Both the position numbers and the translations under genes were made by a program. 64,000 bases of DNA, from assembly GCA_038523925.1 (NCBI GenBank), contig JBCBIY010000009.1, forward strand, positions 53,942 through 117,941. Direction: 5' to 3'. Below the pieces are notes generated by a model, which saw nothing but the letters and a program-made list of their open reading frames with translations, did not search any database and was not told where the DNA came from. The stretch's first letter is position 1; the number at the start of each line of letters is the position of its first letter. This DNA comes from JBCBWG01 sp038523925. GTDB taxonomy: Bacteria; Pseudomonadota; Alphaproteobacteria; Rhizobiales; Hyphomicrobiaceae. This document shows, piece after piece, positions 52,348-60,908 of the stretch.

Positions 52348-52709
52348 GCGGCTTTGATGCGATTGCGACATACTACAACTACGGCGTGACAATCTTTCTG
52401 ATGGTCGCCGGGCTCTACATCGTCGTGGCGCGCGGCAACATGATCAAGAAGCTGATCGGGCTGATGCTGTTCCAGACGTCGGTCTACCTGCTCTATCTGT
52501 CGGCCGGGAAGGTGATCGGCGGGACCGCCCCGATCCTCGCAGACGGCATCGAAGTCTACTCCAACCCGCTGCCGCACGTTCTGATCCTCACAGCGATCGT
52601 CGTCGGCGTCGGCACGCTGTCGCTTGGTCTCGCGTTGATCGTCCGCATCAACGAGGCCTACGGGACGATCGAAGAAGACGAGCTGTTCGGCGAGGGACGC
52701 GATACATGA
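52344..52709 (+). CDS. Antiporter subunit C (MnhC/MrpC, NuoK-like)
   Basis: 121 residues, three TM helices, homologous to NuoK: YIVVARGNMIKKLIGLMLFQTSVYLLYLSAG and DPLPQALILTAIV-like text (here NPLPHVLILTAIVVGVGTLSLGLAL). Overlaps the next gene by 4 nt. Confidence 0.94.
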   Translation: MSGFDAIATYYNYGVTIFLMVAGLYIVVARGNMIKKLIGLMLFQTSVYLLYLSAGKVIGGTAPILADGIEVYSNPLPHVLILTAIVVGVGTLSLGLALIVRINEAYGTIEEDELFGEGRDT

Positions 52710-54223
52710 GTGCGGCGACGAGCGCCGCGTTCGAACTCGGCGATCATTTGGCAATCCTCCCGATTGCTGTGCCGTTGTTCGGCGCCGGCATCGCATGCCT
52801 GATGCCGCGGCCGTTCCTCGCGTGGCTGGTGGCGGCGATTTCGAGCTTAGCCGTCGCCGTCTTGGCCGTGCTGCTTGTCTTCAAGGTCCAGGAGGTCGGC
52901 ACGATCTCCTACGCGCTCGGTGGCTGGGCTCCGCCCATCGGCATCGAATACCGCGTCGACATGGTGAACGCGTTCGTCCTCATGATCGTCGGCGGCATCG
53001 GCGCCGTGATCATGCTGTTCGCGCTCGATACCGTTCCGCAGGATGTGAGCCCGCGGCTGCAGCCGTGGTTCTACGCGATCTATCTGCTCTGCCTCTGCGG
53101 CCTGCTCGGCATGGCGGTGACGGGCGATGCCTTCAACATCTTCGTCTTCATGGAGATATCGTCGCTCGCGACCTACGTCATGATCGCGATGGGCCGCGAC
53201 CGCCGCGCGCTGCTGGCCGCCTATCAGTATCTGATCATGGGCACGATCGGCGCGACGCTTTACGTGCTCGGTATCGGCCTCCTCTACACCGTCACGGGCA
53301 CGCTGAACCTCGCCGACATCGCAGGCCGCATCGAGGGCGCTTACGCCGAATACCCCCGAGCGGTGGTCGCCGCGCTTGCGTTCGTCCTCGTCGGCATAAG
53401 CCTCAAGCTCGCGCTCTTCCCGCTGCACGTCTGGCTGCCGAACGCCTATACCTTCGCGCCCCCGTTTGCGACCGTCTTCCTGGCTGCGACCGCCACGAAG
53501 GTCGCCGTCTACATTCTCGTGCGCATGTACTTCGGCGTCTTCGGCCCGGCGATCTCGGTTGCGACGCTGCCCGTGACGCAAGCGATCATGTTGCTCGCGC
53601 TCGTTGCGATGTTCGCCGCATCGCTCATTGCGTTCTACGAGAACCGCGTCGAGCGCATGCTCGCGTACTCGTCCGTCGCCCAGGTCGGCTACATCATGCT
53701 GGGCATCGCGCTTGCCAATGAGACCGGGCTGACGGGCGGTATCGTCCACATCTTCAACCACGCGATCTCGAAGGCGCTTCTGTTTGTGGCCATCGGCGCT
53801 GTCGTCTTCCGGCTCGGCCACACGCGCATTAACGAACTGGCGGGCATCGGCAGGCGGATGCCGATCACGATGGCAGCCTTCGTCGTCGGCGGGCTCAGTA
53901 TCATCGGTGTACCTGGGACAGCGGGCTTCATCTCCAAGTGGAACCTCGCGCTTGGCGCCGTCCAGAATGGCACGCCGTTCATCGTCTTTCTGATCATGGC
54001 AAGCTCGATCATCGCCGTTCTCTACATGGGCCGCTTCATTGAAATCGCCTACTTCCGAACGCCGACGGGCGACTGCGAATCGGCGCGCGATCCGGGCCCG
54101 CTGATCATGGCGCCGATGCTGGTGCTTGCGGCGGCCGTCATTTATTTCGGCTTCGACACGACCTACTCCGCCGACCTCGCGCGCGATGCGGCGAGGGTCC
54201 TCCTTGGGACGGCCGCGCAATGA
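52706..54223 (+). CDS. Antiporter subunit D, first of three (NuoL/M/N-like)
   Basis: 505 residues, about 14 TM helices, Proton_antipo_M family. Key charged residues seen at the proton-channel positions known from NuoM: Glu150 (FVFMEISS), Lys234 (ISLKLALFPLH) and Lys265 (ATKVAVYI). HAISKALLF (discontinuous helix) is present. It pumps or exchanges H+ and cations in the membrane arm. Best matches MrpD. Confidence 0.94.
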   Translation: MSAATSAAFELGDHLAILPIAVPLFGAGIACLMPRPFLAWLVAAISSLAVAVLAVLLVFKVQEVGTISYALGGWAPPIGIEYRVDMVNAFVLMIVGGIGAVIMLFALDTVPQDVSPRLQPWFYAIYLLCLCGLLGMAVTGDAFNIFVFMEISSLATYVMIAMGRDRRALLAAYQYLIMGTIGATLYVLGIGLLYTVTGTLNLADIAGRIEGAYAEYPRAVVAALAFVLVGISLKLALFPLHVWLPNAYTFAPPFATVFLAATATKVAVYILVRMYFGVFGPAISVATLPVTQAIMLLALVAMFAASLIAFYENRVERMLAYSSVAQVGYIMLGIALANETGLTGGIVHIFNHAISKALLFVAIGAVVFRLGHTRINELAGIGRRMPITMAAFVVGGLSIIGVPGTAGFISKWNLALGAVQNGTPFIVFLIMASSIIAVLYMGRFIEIAYFRTPTGDCESARDPGPLIMAPMLVLAAAVIYFGFDTTYSADLARDAARVLLGTAAQ

Positions 54224-55755
54224 TCAATGCAGCCCCCGAAATGCTGATGCTCGCGGCGCTGGTCATTCCGTTGATCGCAGCCTTCGGCATCCCGCTCTTC
54301 GATGCCGTCCCCGCCATGCGCGAAGGCGTCACGATCGGCGCGGCCGCAGCCCTCGCGCTCGTGGTCACCAGCCTGGCGCCGGCCGTCCTCGCCGGTGCGC
54401 GACCTGAACTCTTCGATCTTGAGATCGTCGAGGGCGTCTCAATCGGCTTTCGCGTCGAGCCGCTCGGCATGCTCTTCGCCCTCGTCGCGGGCATGCTCTG
54501 GATCGTGAATTCGGTCTACTCAGTCGGCTATATGCGCGGGAACAATGAGCCGCGGCAGACGACCTTCTATCTCTGCTTTGCAATCGCAATCGCGGCCACG
54601 ATCGGCCTTGCGTTCTCAAAGAACCTGCTGACGCTGTTCCTGTTCTACGAGATCCTGACGATCTCGACCTATCCGCTGGTCACGCACAAGGCCAATGCGG
54701 ATGCGCGCGCCGGCGGGCGGACGTACATGTTGCTGCTGCTCGGCACGTCGATGGGCCTGCTGCTGCCCGCCATCATGATTACGTATGGCACAGCCGGCAC
54801 GCTCACCTTTACGGAAGGCGGTATCTTCCCCGAGGGTACATCGCCCGTCACGCTCGCGCTCCTGCTCACGGTCTTCGTCTTCGGGATCGGGAAGGCAGCC
54901 GTCATGCCGTTCCACTTCTGGCTGCCGGCGGCGATGGTCGCGCCAACCCCCGTGAGCGCGCTGCTCCACGCCGTCGCCGTCGTCAAGGCCGGTGTCTTCA
55001 CCGTGCTCAAGGTCATCGTCTACATCTTCGGCATCGACACGCTGACGTCGACCGGCATCAACGAGCCGCTCATCTATTTCGTCTCGTTCTGCCTGATCAC
55101 CGCATCCGTGATCGCTTTGACGAAAGATAACCTCAAGGCGCGGCTCGCTTACTCAACCGTCAGCCAGCTCGCCTACATCGTCCTTGCTGCGCTTTTGGCA
55201 ACCTCCATCAGCGTCGTGGGCGGCGGGCTTCACATCGCCATGCATGCCGCCGGCAAGATCACGCTCTTCTTCTGTGCCGGCGCGATCTACACCGCGCTCC
55301 ACAAAACCGAGGTGAGCGACCTCGACGGCATTGGCCGGTTGATGCCGGTGACGATGACGGCGTTCCTGATCGGATCGCTGTCGATCATCGGCCTGCCGCC
55401 GTTCGGAGGCGTTTGGTCGAAGTGGTTCATCGGCATCGGCGCGCTTGAGGCGGGTTACGTGTTTGTCGTGGCGGTCCTGATGATCTCGTCGCTGCTGAAC
55501 GTCGCCTATCTGATGCCGATCGTGGCGCGTGCCTTTTTTCGGCCGCTGCCCGGCGCAGTGCCCGGTGAAGCCGTCGCGATCAAAGAGGCGCCGCTCGCGT
55601 GCGTTGTGCCTTTGAGCCTGACGGCGCTTGCGTGCGTGGTCTTGTTCTTTACCGCCGAGCCAATTGCCAATCTGGTCGAAGCAGCGGTCCCCACACCGGC
55701 CGCTGAGACAGCGCCGACCGCGGCAGGCGCCCCGGGAGTGACCAATGCCCAGTAA
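54220..55755 (+). CDS. Antiporter subunit D', second NuoL/M/N-like subunit
   Basis: 511 residues, Proton_antipo_M family, with Glu144 (LFYEILTIS), Lys225 (GIGKAAVMPFH) and Lys256 (VVKAGVF), HAAGKITLFF in the helix-break region, and an Ala/Pro/Thr-rich C-terminal tail (VPTPAAETAPTAAG). Overlaps the previous gene by 4 nt and the small gene by 11 nt. A paralogue of D in tandem; MbhH-like partner. Confidence 0.93.
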   Translation: MINAAPEMLMLAALVIPLIAAFGIPLFDAVPAMREGVTIGAAAALALVVTSLAPAVLAGARPELFDLEIVEGVSIGFRVEPLGMLFALVAGMLWIVNSVYSVGYMRGNNEPRQTTFYLCFAIAIAATIGLAFSKNLLTLFLFYEILTISTYPLVTHKANADARAGGRTYMLLLLGTSMGLLLPAIMITYGTAGTLTFTEGGIFPEGTSPVTLALLLTVFVFGIGKAAVMPFHFWLPAAMVAPTPVSALLHAVAVVKAGVFTVLKVIVYIFGIDTLTSTGINEPLIYFVSFCLITASVIALTKDNLKARLAYSTVSQLAYIVLAALLATSISVVGGGLHIAMHAAGKITLFFCAGAIYTALHKTEVSDLDGIGRLMPVTMTAFLIGSLSIIGLPPFGGVWSKWFIGIGALEAGYVFVVAVLMISSLLNVAYLMPIVARAFFRPLPGAVPGEAVAIKEAPLACVVPLSLTALACVVLFFTAEPIANLVEAAVPTPAAETAPTAAGAPGVTNAQ

Positions 55756-56017
55756 CAAGTCGCCCGCCCACAAGGGGCGTGCCACAAACGGCGGCGCCCC
55801 AAAGGCCGGCAGCCGCACCTGGGTTGCGATCGCTGCGGTGGCAGCCGGCCTAAGCCTTGCCGCCGAGTTTCTGATTTCGAAGCACGACAGCTTTGAGATC
55901 GGCAACAGCTTCGCGTTCTATGGCTGGATGGCAGCGCTCAGTTGCTTGATCGTTGTCGCCGGCGCGGTTGCGCTGCGATCCCTCCTCTCCGCGCCGGAGG
56001 ACCTCTATGATCGCTGA
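55745..56017 (+). CDS. Small two-TM protein embedded in the antiporter operon
   Basis: 90 residues: basic N-terminus (SPAHKGRATNGGAPKAGSR), two TM helices (about 25-43 and 57-82) separated by HDSFEIGNSFAFYGWMA. No recognised Mrp subunit; overlaps genes on both sides (11 and 11 nt), so certainly co-translated. Candidate accessory or assembly subunit of the complex; in other bacteria a similarly placed small protein accompanies two-D-subunit antiporters, but I cannot name a family. Confidence 0.75.
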   Translation: MPSNKSPAHKGRATNGGAPKAGSRTWVAIAAVAAGLSLAAEFLISKHDSFEIGNSFAFYGWMAALSCLIVVAGAVALRSLLSAPEDLYDR

Positions 56018-57740
56018 GCTGAACCCCGGCCTGATCCTCATCCTCGGCGCACTGCTGATCCCGCTTGTGCCGCAGATCGCGCGCGGTGCGATCTCGCTCG
56101 CGCTTCCGCTTGTTGGTCTCGCCCAGCTACTGTTGCTGCCGCGCGGCGAAGCTGGCCAGATCGCGCTCTTCGGCTATCAGCTCGTCACGCTGCGCATCGA
56201 CGATCTCTCCTTCGTCTTTGGCCTCATCTTTCTAATCGCAGCCTTCCTCGCGAGCATCTACGCCCTGCACGTCAAAGGCTGGGTCGAGCCGATGGCAGCC
56301 CAAATGTATGCCGGCAGTGCGATCGGCGCCGTGTTCGCGGGCGACCTGATCACACTCTTCGTGTTCTGGGAGATCACAGCGATCACGTCGGTGTTCCTCA
56401 TCTGGGCGCGCCGCTCCGAGCGCTCGTTCGACACCGGCATGCGCTACCTCATCGTCCAGGTCGGCTCAGGGGTGCTGCTGCTGTCCGGCGTGCTGCTTTA
56501 CGTGCATCAGACGGGCTCCGTCGCCTTCGACGTGATTGCACAAGTGACGACCCAGAACTGGCAGGATGCGTCCGCCGCGACGTGGCTGATCCTCATTGCA
56601 TTCGGCATCAAGGCTGCGTTCCCGTTCCTGCACAACTGGCTGCAGGATGCCTACCCTGAGGCGACGCCAAGCGGCACGGTGTGGCTCTCCGCCTTCACGA
56701 CCAAGCTCGCGATTTATGCGCTTGCCCGCGGTTTCCCCGGCAGCGACCTGCTCGTGCCGATCGGCATCGTAATGGCGATTTTCCCGCTGTTTTACGCCGC
56801 CGTCGAAAACGATCTCCGCCGGGTCCTCGCCTACGCGCTCAACAATCAGCTCGGCTTCATGGTGATCGGTGTCGGCATCGGCACTGACCTCGCGATCGCG
56901 GGCGCTGCGGCGCAGGCGTTCTGCCACATCCTCTATAAGGCGCTCTTGTATATGTCCGTCGGCGCGGTGCTCTTCCGCGTCGGGACCGCGAAGGCGACCG
57001 AGCTTGGCGGCCTCGCGCGCGCGATGCCGTGGACGTGCGCCTTCTGCATCATCGGCGCGCTCTCGATCTCAGCGCCGCTGTTTGCAGGCTTCATCAGCAA
57101 GTCGCTCATCATCTCGGCTGCGATGAAAGAGGGGTACTTCGCAGCCTGGATCGTGATGCTGTTTGCAAGCGCTGGCGTATTCCTGACGACCGGCCTCCGC
57201 GTGCCGTATGCAGCCTTCTTCCAGGGCCGCGCTCCGCGTGAGGTCGCCGAAGCACCGAACAACATGCTGGCGGCCATGGGGCTCGTCTCTGCGCTCTCGC
57301 TCGGCCTCGGGCTCTACCCAACGGCGCTCTACGCCCTGCTGCCGAACGGCGTCACCTACGAGCCCTACACGCTTGAGCACGTCGTCACGCAAATGCAGCT
57401 CCTCGCGTTTGCCGCGCTCGCCTTCGCCCTGCTCGTCGCCCGCGGCTTCTACCCCCGCGATGAAGCGCGCACGCTCGTCGACTTCGACTGGTTCTACCGC
57501 CGGCTCGGCTACAATCTCGGCAGCACGTTGCTGATCCTCGGGCGCAGCATGATCAACACGATCGGCGATGCCGGGCGCGCCGCCATATTGCGCGTCGAGC
57601 AAAACATCAGCCGCACCCATAACCCGGACGGCATGCTCGCGCGCACGTGGTCGACCGGTGTGATGGCGTTCCTCGCGACAGCGATGCTGGCTGGCTATCT
57701 CGTCATCTTCTATGCCCCAGCGCTGGTGGGTGCCGGCTAG
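56007..57740 (+). CDS. Antiporter subunit D'', third NuoL/M/N-like subunit with C-terminal extension
   Basis: 577 residues from ATG 56007 (the frame is open upstream). Glu122 (FVFWEITAIT), Lys202 (AFGIKAAFPFLHNW) and Lys233 (TTKLAIYA) mark a functional antiporter fold; the C-terminus is extended after residue about 470 (DFDWFYRRLGYNLGSTLL...) and ends with another TM helix, as in MbhH'/NuoL-like end subunits with a lateral helix. Last gene of the operon; no oxidoreductase genes follow. Confidence 0.92.
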   Translation: MIAELNPGLILILGALLIPLVPQIARGAISLALPLVGLAQLLLLPRGEAGQIALFGYQLVTLRIDDLSFVFGLIFLIAAFLASIYALHVKGWVEPMAAQMYAGSAIGAVFAGDLITLFVFWEITAITSVFLIWARRSERSFDTGMRYLIVQVGSGVLLLSGVLLYVHQTGSVAFDVIAQVTTQNWQDASAATWLILIAFGIKAAFPFLHNWLQDAYPEATPSGTVWLSAFTTKLAIYALARGFPGSDLLVPIGIVMAIFPLFYAAVENDLRRVLAYALNNQLGFMVIGVGIGTDLAIAGAAAQAFCHILYKALLYMSVGAVLFRVGTAKATELGGLARAMPWTCAFCIIGALSISAPLFAGFISKSLIISAAMKEGYFAAWIVMLFASAGVFLTTGLRVPYAAFFQGRAPREVAEAPNNMLAAMGLVSALSLGLGLYPTALYALLPNGVTYEPYTLEHVVTQMQLLAFAALAFALLVARGFYPRDEARTLVDFDWFYRRLGYNLGSTLLILGRSMINTIGDAGRAAILRVEQNISRTHNPDGMLARTWSTGVMAFLATAMLAGYLVIFYAPALVGAG

Positions 57741-57863
57741 ACACGCTGAGCCGCTTCCGCCCAATGGCGACGAAGACGCACCCGAACCTCAGGCGTCCGC
57801 TTGAAGCGACCGGCCGTAGTCGTCACATATGTGCAAACACATGACGATGTACGAGGACAGATG

Positions 57864-58268
57864 ATGCCCGGGCCTAAAATCGAAAAGTCAGATGCCGAAT
57901 GGCGCGCGGAACTTGACGCTGAAGCGTTCCGGGTCACCCGCAAGCACGGCACCGAACGCGCCTTCACGCATCCGCTCAACAATGAAAAACGCGCGGGCAC
58001 CTATCGCTGCGTGTGCTGCGGCGAGCCGCTGTTTGCCTCCGACGACAAGTTTGATTCCGGCACCGGCTGGCCAAGCTACACAAAGCCCATCGATGACGAG
58101 CAGGTCGGCGAGCAGGTCGACCGGTCGCTGTTCATGACGCGGACCGAAGTGCACTGCGCGCGCTGCGAGGCCCACCTCGGACATGTCTTCCCAGACGGCC
58201 CCGCACCAACCGGCCAGCGCTACTGCATCAATGGCGCGTCCCTCACCTTTGATGCCGACGACGCCTGA
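57864..58268 (+). CDS. msrB: Peptide-methionine (R)-S-oxide reductase
   Basis: 134 residues. Start ATG 57864 has AGGA 6 nt upstream; ATG 57861 and an in-frame TTG at 57801 are alternatives. Zinc ligands Cys49, Cys52 (YRCVCCGEPLF), Cys98, Cys101 (HCARCEAHLG), and catalytic Cys121 in RYCINGASL. It repairs methionine-R-sulfoxide in proteins. Confidence 0.96.
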   Translation: MPGPKIEKSDAEWRAELDAEAFRVTRKHGTERAFTHPLNNEKRAGTYRCVCCGEPLFASDDKFDSGTGWPSYTKPIDDEQVGEQVDRSLFMTRTEVHCARCEAHLGHVFPDGPAPTGQRYCINGASLTFDADDA

Positions 58269-58354
58269 CGCCCTGTCGCAGCCACCGCCGCAATGACGCC
58301 ACCCCCGTCAGGCCGGTGCTACCGCTTATCCCTTCGCTTTCGAGGTCATTTCGC

Positions 58355-60484
58355 ATGCCGCAAGACACGCCCGCCCCGATGGCTCCACCCGTTGCGAAGA
58401 CGGAGCCGACACGACGGACCGTGCATGGCCACGAACTCGTCGACGAATACGCATGGATGCGGGCGGACAACTGGCAGGAGGTCATGCGCGACCCTTCGGT
58501 GCTCGACGCCGAAATCCGCGCGCACCTCGAAGCCGAGAACGCCCATACCAAGGCCTGGCTCGCTGACACTGAAGAGCTGCAAGAGACGCTTTTCGCGGAG
58601 ATGAAGGGGCGCATCAAGGAAGACGACGCGTCCGTGCCGACGGTCGATGGCGAGTGGGCCTACTACACGCGCTACGAAACCGGGCAGCAGTATCCGCTCG
58701 TCTGCCGCATGCCACGCGCGGATCTCGGCTCCGGCGCGCTTTCAGCCGACCGTCCGGAACGCGAGCAGGTTATGCTCGACGGCAACAAGGAAGCCGACGG
58801 CAAGGCATACTGGAAGCTCACCGGCTTTGGGCACAGCCCCGACCACCAGCTTGCGTTCTACGACGTCGACGAAAACGGCTCCGAGTTCTGCCGGCTTCGC
58901 GTCCGCAACCTCGCGACGGGCGAAGACCTTGGCGAAACAATCGAGGATGTCGGCAGCGCGGCCTGGTCCGCTGACAGCGGCGCGATCGTCTACGTCAAGG
59001 TCGACGAGAACCATCGGCCGAAGTGGGTCTACCGCCACACGATTGGCGATGATCCGGCAAACGACACGCTTGTCTACGAGGAAGACGATCCGGGCTTCTT
59101 TGTCGGCGTCGGCAAAACGCAGTCCGGCGCCTTCATCGAGATCAACGTTCATCGCCACGAGTGCAGCGAGATCCGCTTGCTCGACGCGTACGACCTGACG
59201 AAGCCGGCCGTCATGATCGCGCCGCGACGCGACGGCCACGAATACGAAGTTGAGCATCAGGGCGACGACCTGATCGTGCTCACGAACTCCGAAGGCGCCG
59301 TCGATTTCCGCCTTTGCCGCGCGCCGCTCAGCGCGCCGGGTGAACAGAACTGGCTGGAGATTGTTGCCCACAGGCCCGGCTGCCTCATCCTCTCGGTTGG
59401 CGCGCTTGAGGGTCATCTCGTCCGCCTCGAGCGCGAGAACGGCCTGCCGCGGATCGTCGTCCGCGAAACGGCATCGTCAGACGAGCATGAGATCGCCTTT
59501 GACGAAGAGGCTTATTCGCTCGGCCTCTCAACCGGCTACGAGTTCGACACCACCGACATCCGCTTTACGTATGCGTCGATGACCACGCCGAGCCAGGTCT
59601 TCGACTACGACATGGCAACGCGCGCACGCACGCTGCGCAAAAGCCAAGACGTGCCGAGCGGTCACGACCCGGCCGACTACGTCACCCGCCGCGTCATGGC
59701 GCCGGCCCGCGATGGCGAGACGGTGCCCGTGAGTCTGCTCTATCGCCGCGACACGGCGATCGATGGCTCAGCCCCGCTCTTCCTTTACGGCTATGGAAGC
59801 TACGGCATCGCGATGCCCGCGGGCTTTTCGACGACCCGCCTCTCGCTCGTCGACCGCGGCTTCGTCTTCGCGATTGCCCACGTCCGCGGCGGCAAGGAGA
59901 AGGGCTACCAGTGGTACCTCGACGGCAAGCGCGAGACGAAGACGAACACCTTCAACGACTTCGTCGACGCCGGCCGCTTCTTGGTTTCGGAAGGCTTCGG
60001 CACAAGCGGCAACGTCGTGGCCCAGGGCGGCTCCGCCGGTGGCATGCTCATGGGCGCCGTCGCAAACCAGGCCCCAGACCTGTTCCGCGGCATCATCGCT
60101 GACGTGCCGTTCGTCGATGTTCTCAACACGATGCTCGACGACACCCTGCCGCTCACGCCGCCGGAATGGCCCGAGTGGGGCAACCCGATTGAGAGCGCGG
60201 ACGACTTCGCACGCATCCGCTCCTATTCGCCTTACGATCAGGTGAGCGCGCAGGCCTACCCGAACATTCTCGCACATGGTGGCCTGACCGACCCGCGCGT
60301 GACCTATTGGGAGCCTGCAAAGTGGGTTGCGCGACTGCGCGCGAGCAACACCGGTCCGTCGACGATCCTGCTGAAGACGAACATGGACGCCGGCCATGGC
60401 GGCGCCTCCGGCCGCTTTGAAGCGCTGCGTGAACTCGCCATGGAGTACGCGTTCGCGATCAAGCTTGCCGGACACCAACGCTGA
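58355..60484 (+). CDS. ptrB: Oligopeptidase B (S9A family serine peptidase)
   Basis: 709 residues from ATG 58355. N-terminal seven-bladed propeller, then alpha/beta-hydrolase with catalytic Ser560 in GGSAGGMLMG, Asp in GLTDPRVTYWEPAKW and His in MDAGHGGASGRF. YGSYG and the oxyanion region are present. It cleaves short peptides after basic residues in the cytoplasm. Confidence 0.95.
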   Translation: MPQDTPAPMAPPVAKTEPTRRTVHGHELVDEYAWMRADNWQEVMRDPSVLDAEIRAHLEAENAHTKAWLADTEELQETLFAEMKGRIKEDDASVPTVDGEWAYYTRYETGQQYPLVCRMPRADLGSGALSADRPEREQVMLDGNKEADGKAYWKLTGFGHSPDHQLAFYDVDENGSEFCRLRVRNLATGEDLGETIEDVGSAAWSADSGAIVYVKVDENHRPKWVYRHTIGDDPANDTLVYEEDDPGFFVGVGKTQSGAFIEINVHRHECSEIRLLDAYDLTKPAVMIAPRRDGHEYEVEHQGDDLIVLTNSEGAVDFRLCRAPLSAPGEQNWLEIVAHRPGCLILSVGALEGHLVRLERENGLPRIVVRETASSDEHEIAFDEEAYSLGLSTGYEFDTTDIRFTYASMTTPSQVFDYDMATRARTLRKSQDVPSGHDPADYVTRRVMAPARDGETVPVSLLYRRDTAIDGSAPLFLYGYGSYGIAMPAGFSTTRLSLVDRGFVFAIAHVRGGKEKGYQWYLDGKRETKTNTFNDFVDAGRFLVSEGFGTSGNVVAQGGSAGGMLMGAVANQAPDLFRGIIADVPFVDVLNTMLDDTLPLTPPEWPEWGNPIESADDFARIRSYSPYDQVSAQAYPNILAHGGLTDPRVTYWEPAKWVARLRASNTGPSTILLKTNMDAGHGGASGRFEALRELAMEYAFAIKLAGHQR

Positions 60485-60908
60485 TCAGCATGCGGGTTGC
60501 CGCGCGATCACGCCTCGGCCTGACCGGCGAAAAACTCAAAAAAGTTGGCCTCTGACCCGTTTGGATCAATCCGGATCAGCCGTGCTCTGAAATAACTTAT
60601 TTGCGGGAGCGGGGTAATCGTCCTGCATGATCTTGGCGCCACGGCGCGGCTTCGTCCGGTTCGCAGTGCGGGCAACCGGCCCGCGCCCTAGCGCCAAGAT
60701 CAGCCCGTAATATTGGCACGCCGGTCGCTTCCGCACGCCGGCCATACTTCCAGGGAGGCATACTGCTCCCACGACACTTTTTCTGCTTTGGGTTGGTCTC
60801 GACAGCCTGGAGCAACAAGCCGCTGTTGCCCCCGACAGCGCAGTCACCGGTTGGTCGGCCCCGCGAAACTTGCGGATTTATCAGGCGGCGAACGGAGCCA
60901 CTCCCGCT
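60485..60908. other. 424-bp gene-free stretch
   Basis: No recognised gene. Short open frames on both strands (e.g. minus 60597-60818 with an HC/CPHC pair) have no familiar domain and lack plausible ribosome sites. It contains the nested inverted repeat at 60628-60702. Transcripts from the left (oligopeptidase B) and right (LuxR regulator) converge here. Confidence 0.5.
60628..60702. repeat. Nested inverted repeat (possible structured RNA or miniature element)
   Basis: Outer perfect 12-bp arms TGATCTTGGCGC (60628-60639) and GCGCCAAGATCA (60691-60702); after a 3/3 internal loop, GGCGCGG pairs with CCGCGCC; then CCGGTT with AACCGG around a GC-rich loop. A 75-nt near-continuous hairpin between convergent genes. 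It could be a bidirectional transcript end, an sRNA or a small transposed element. Confidence 0.6.

Noticed and set aside
52795..53721. 308-codon plus-strand frame shifted within subunit D
   Set aside because: Low-complexity Arg/Ala/His composition, overlaps the conserved NuoM-like gene entirely; a frame shadow.
52847..54220. 457-codon open frame antisense to antiporter subunit D
   Set aside because: It mirrors the codon pattern of the real gene on the other strand, encodes an Arg/Asp/His-rich chain with no domain, and has no ribosome site; such frames are expected opposite GC-rich genes.
60566..60847. Minus-strand frame of 93 codons in the gap after oligopeptidase B
   Set aside because: No known domain, no convincing ribosome site, and it runs through the nested inverted repeat; two alternative frames are equally open.
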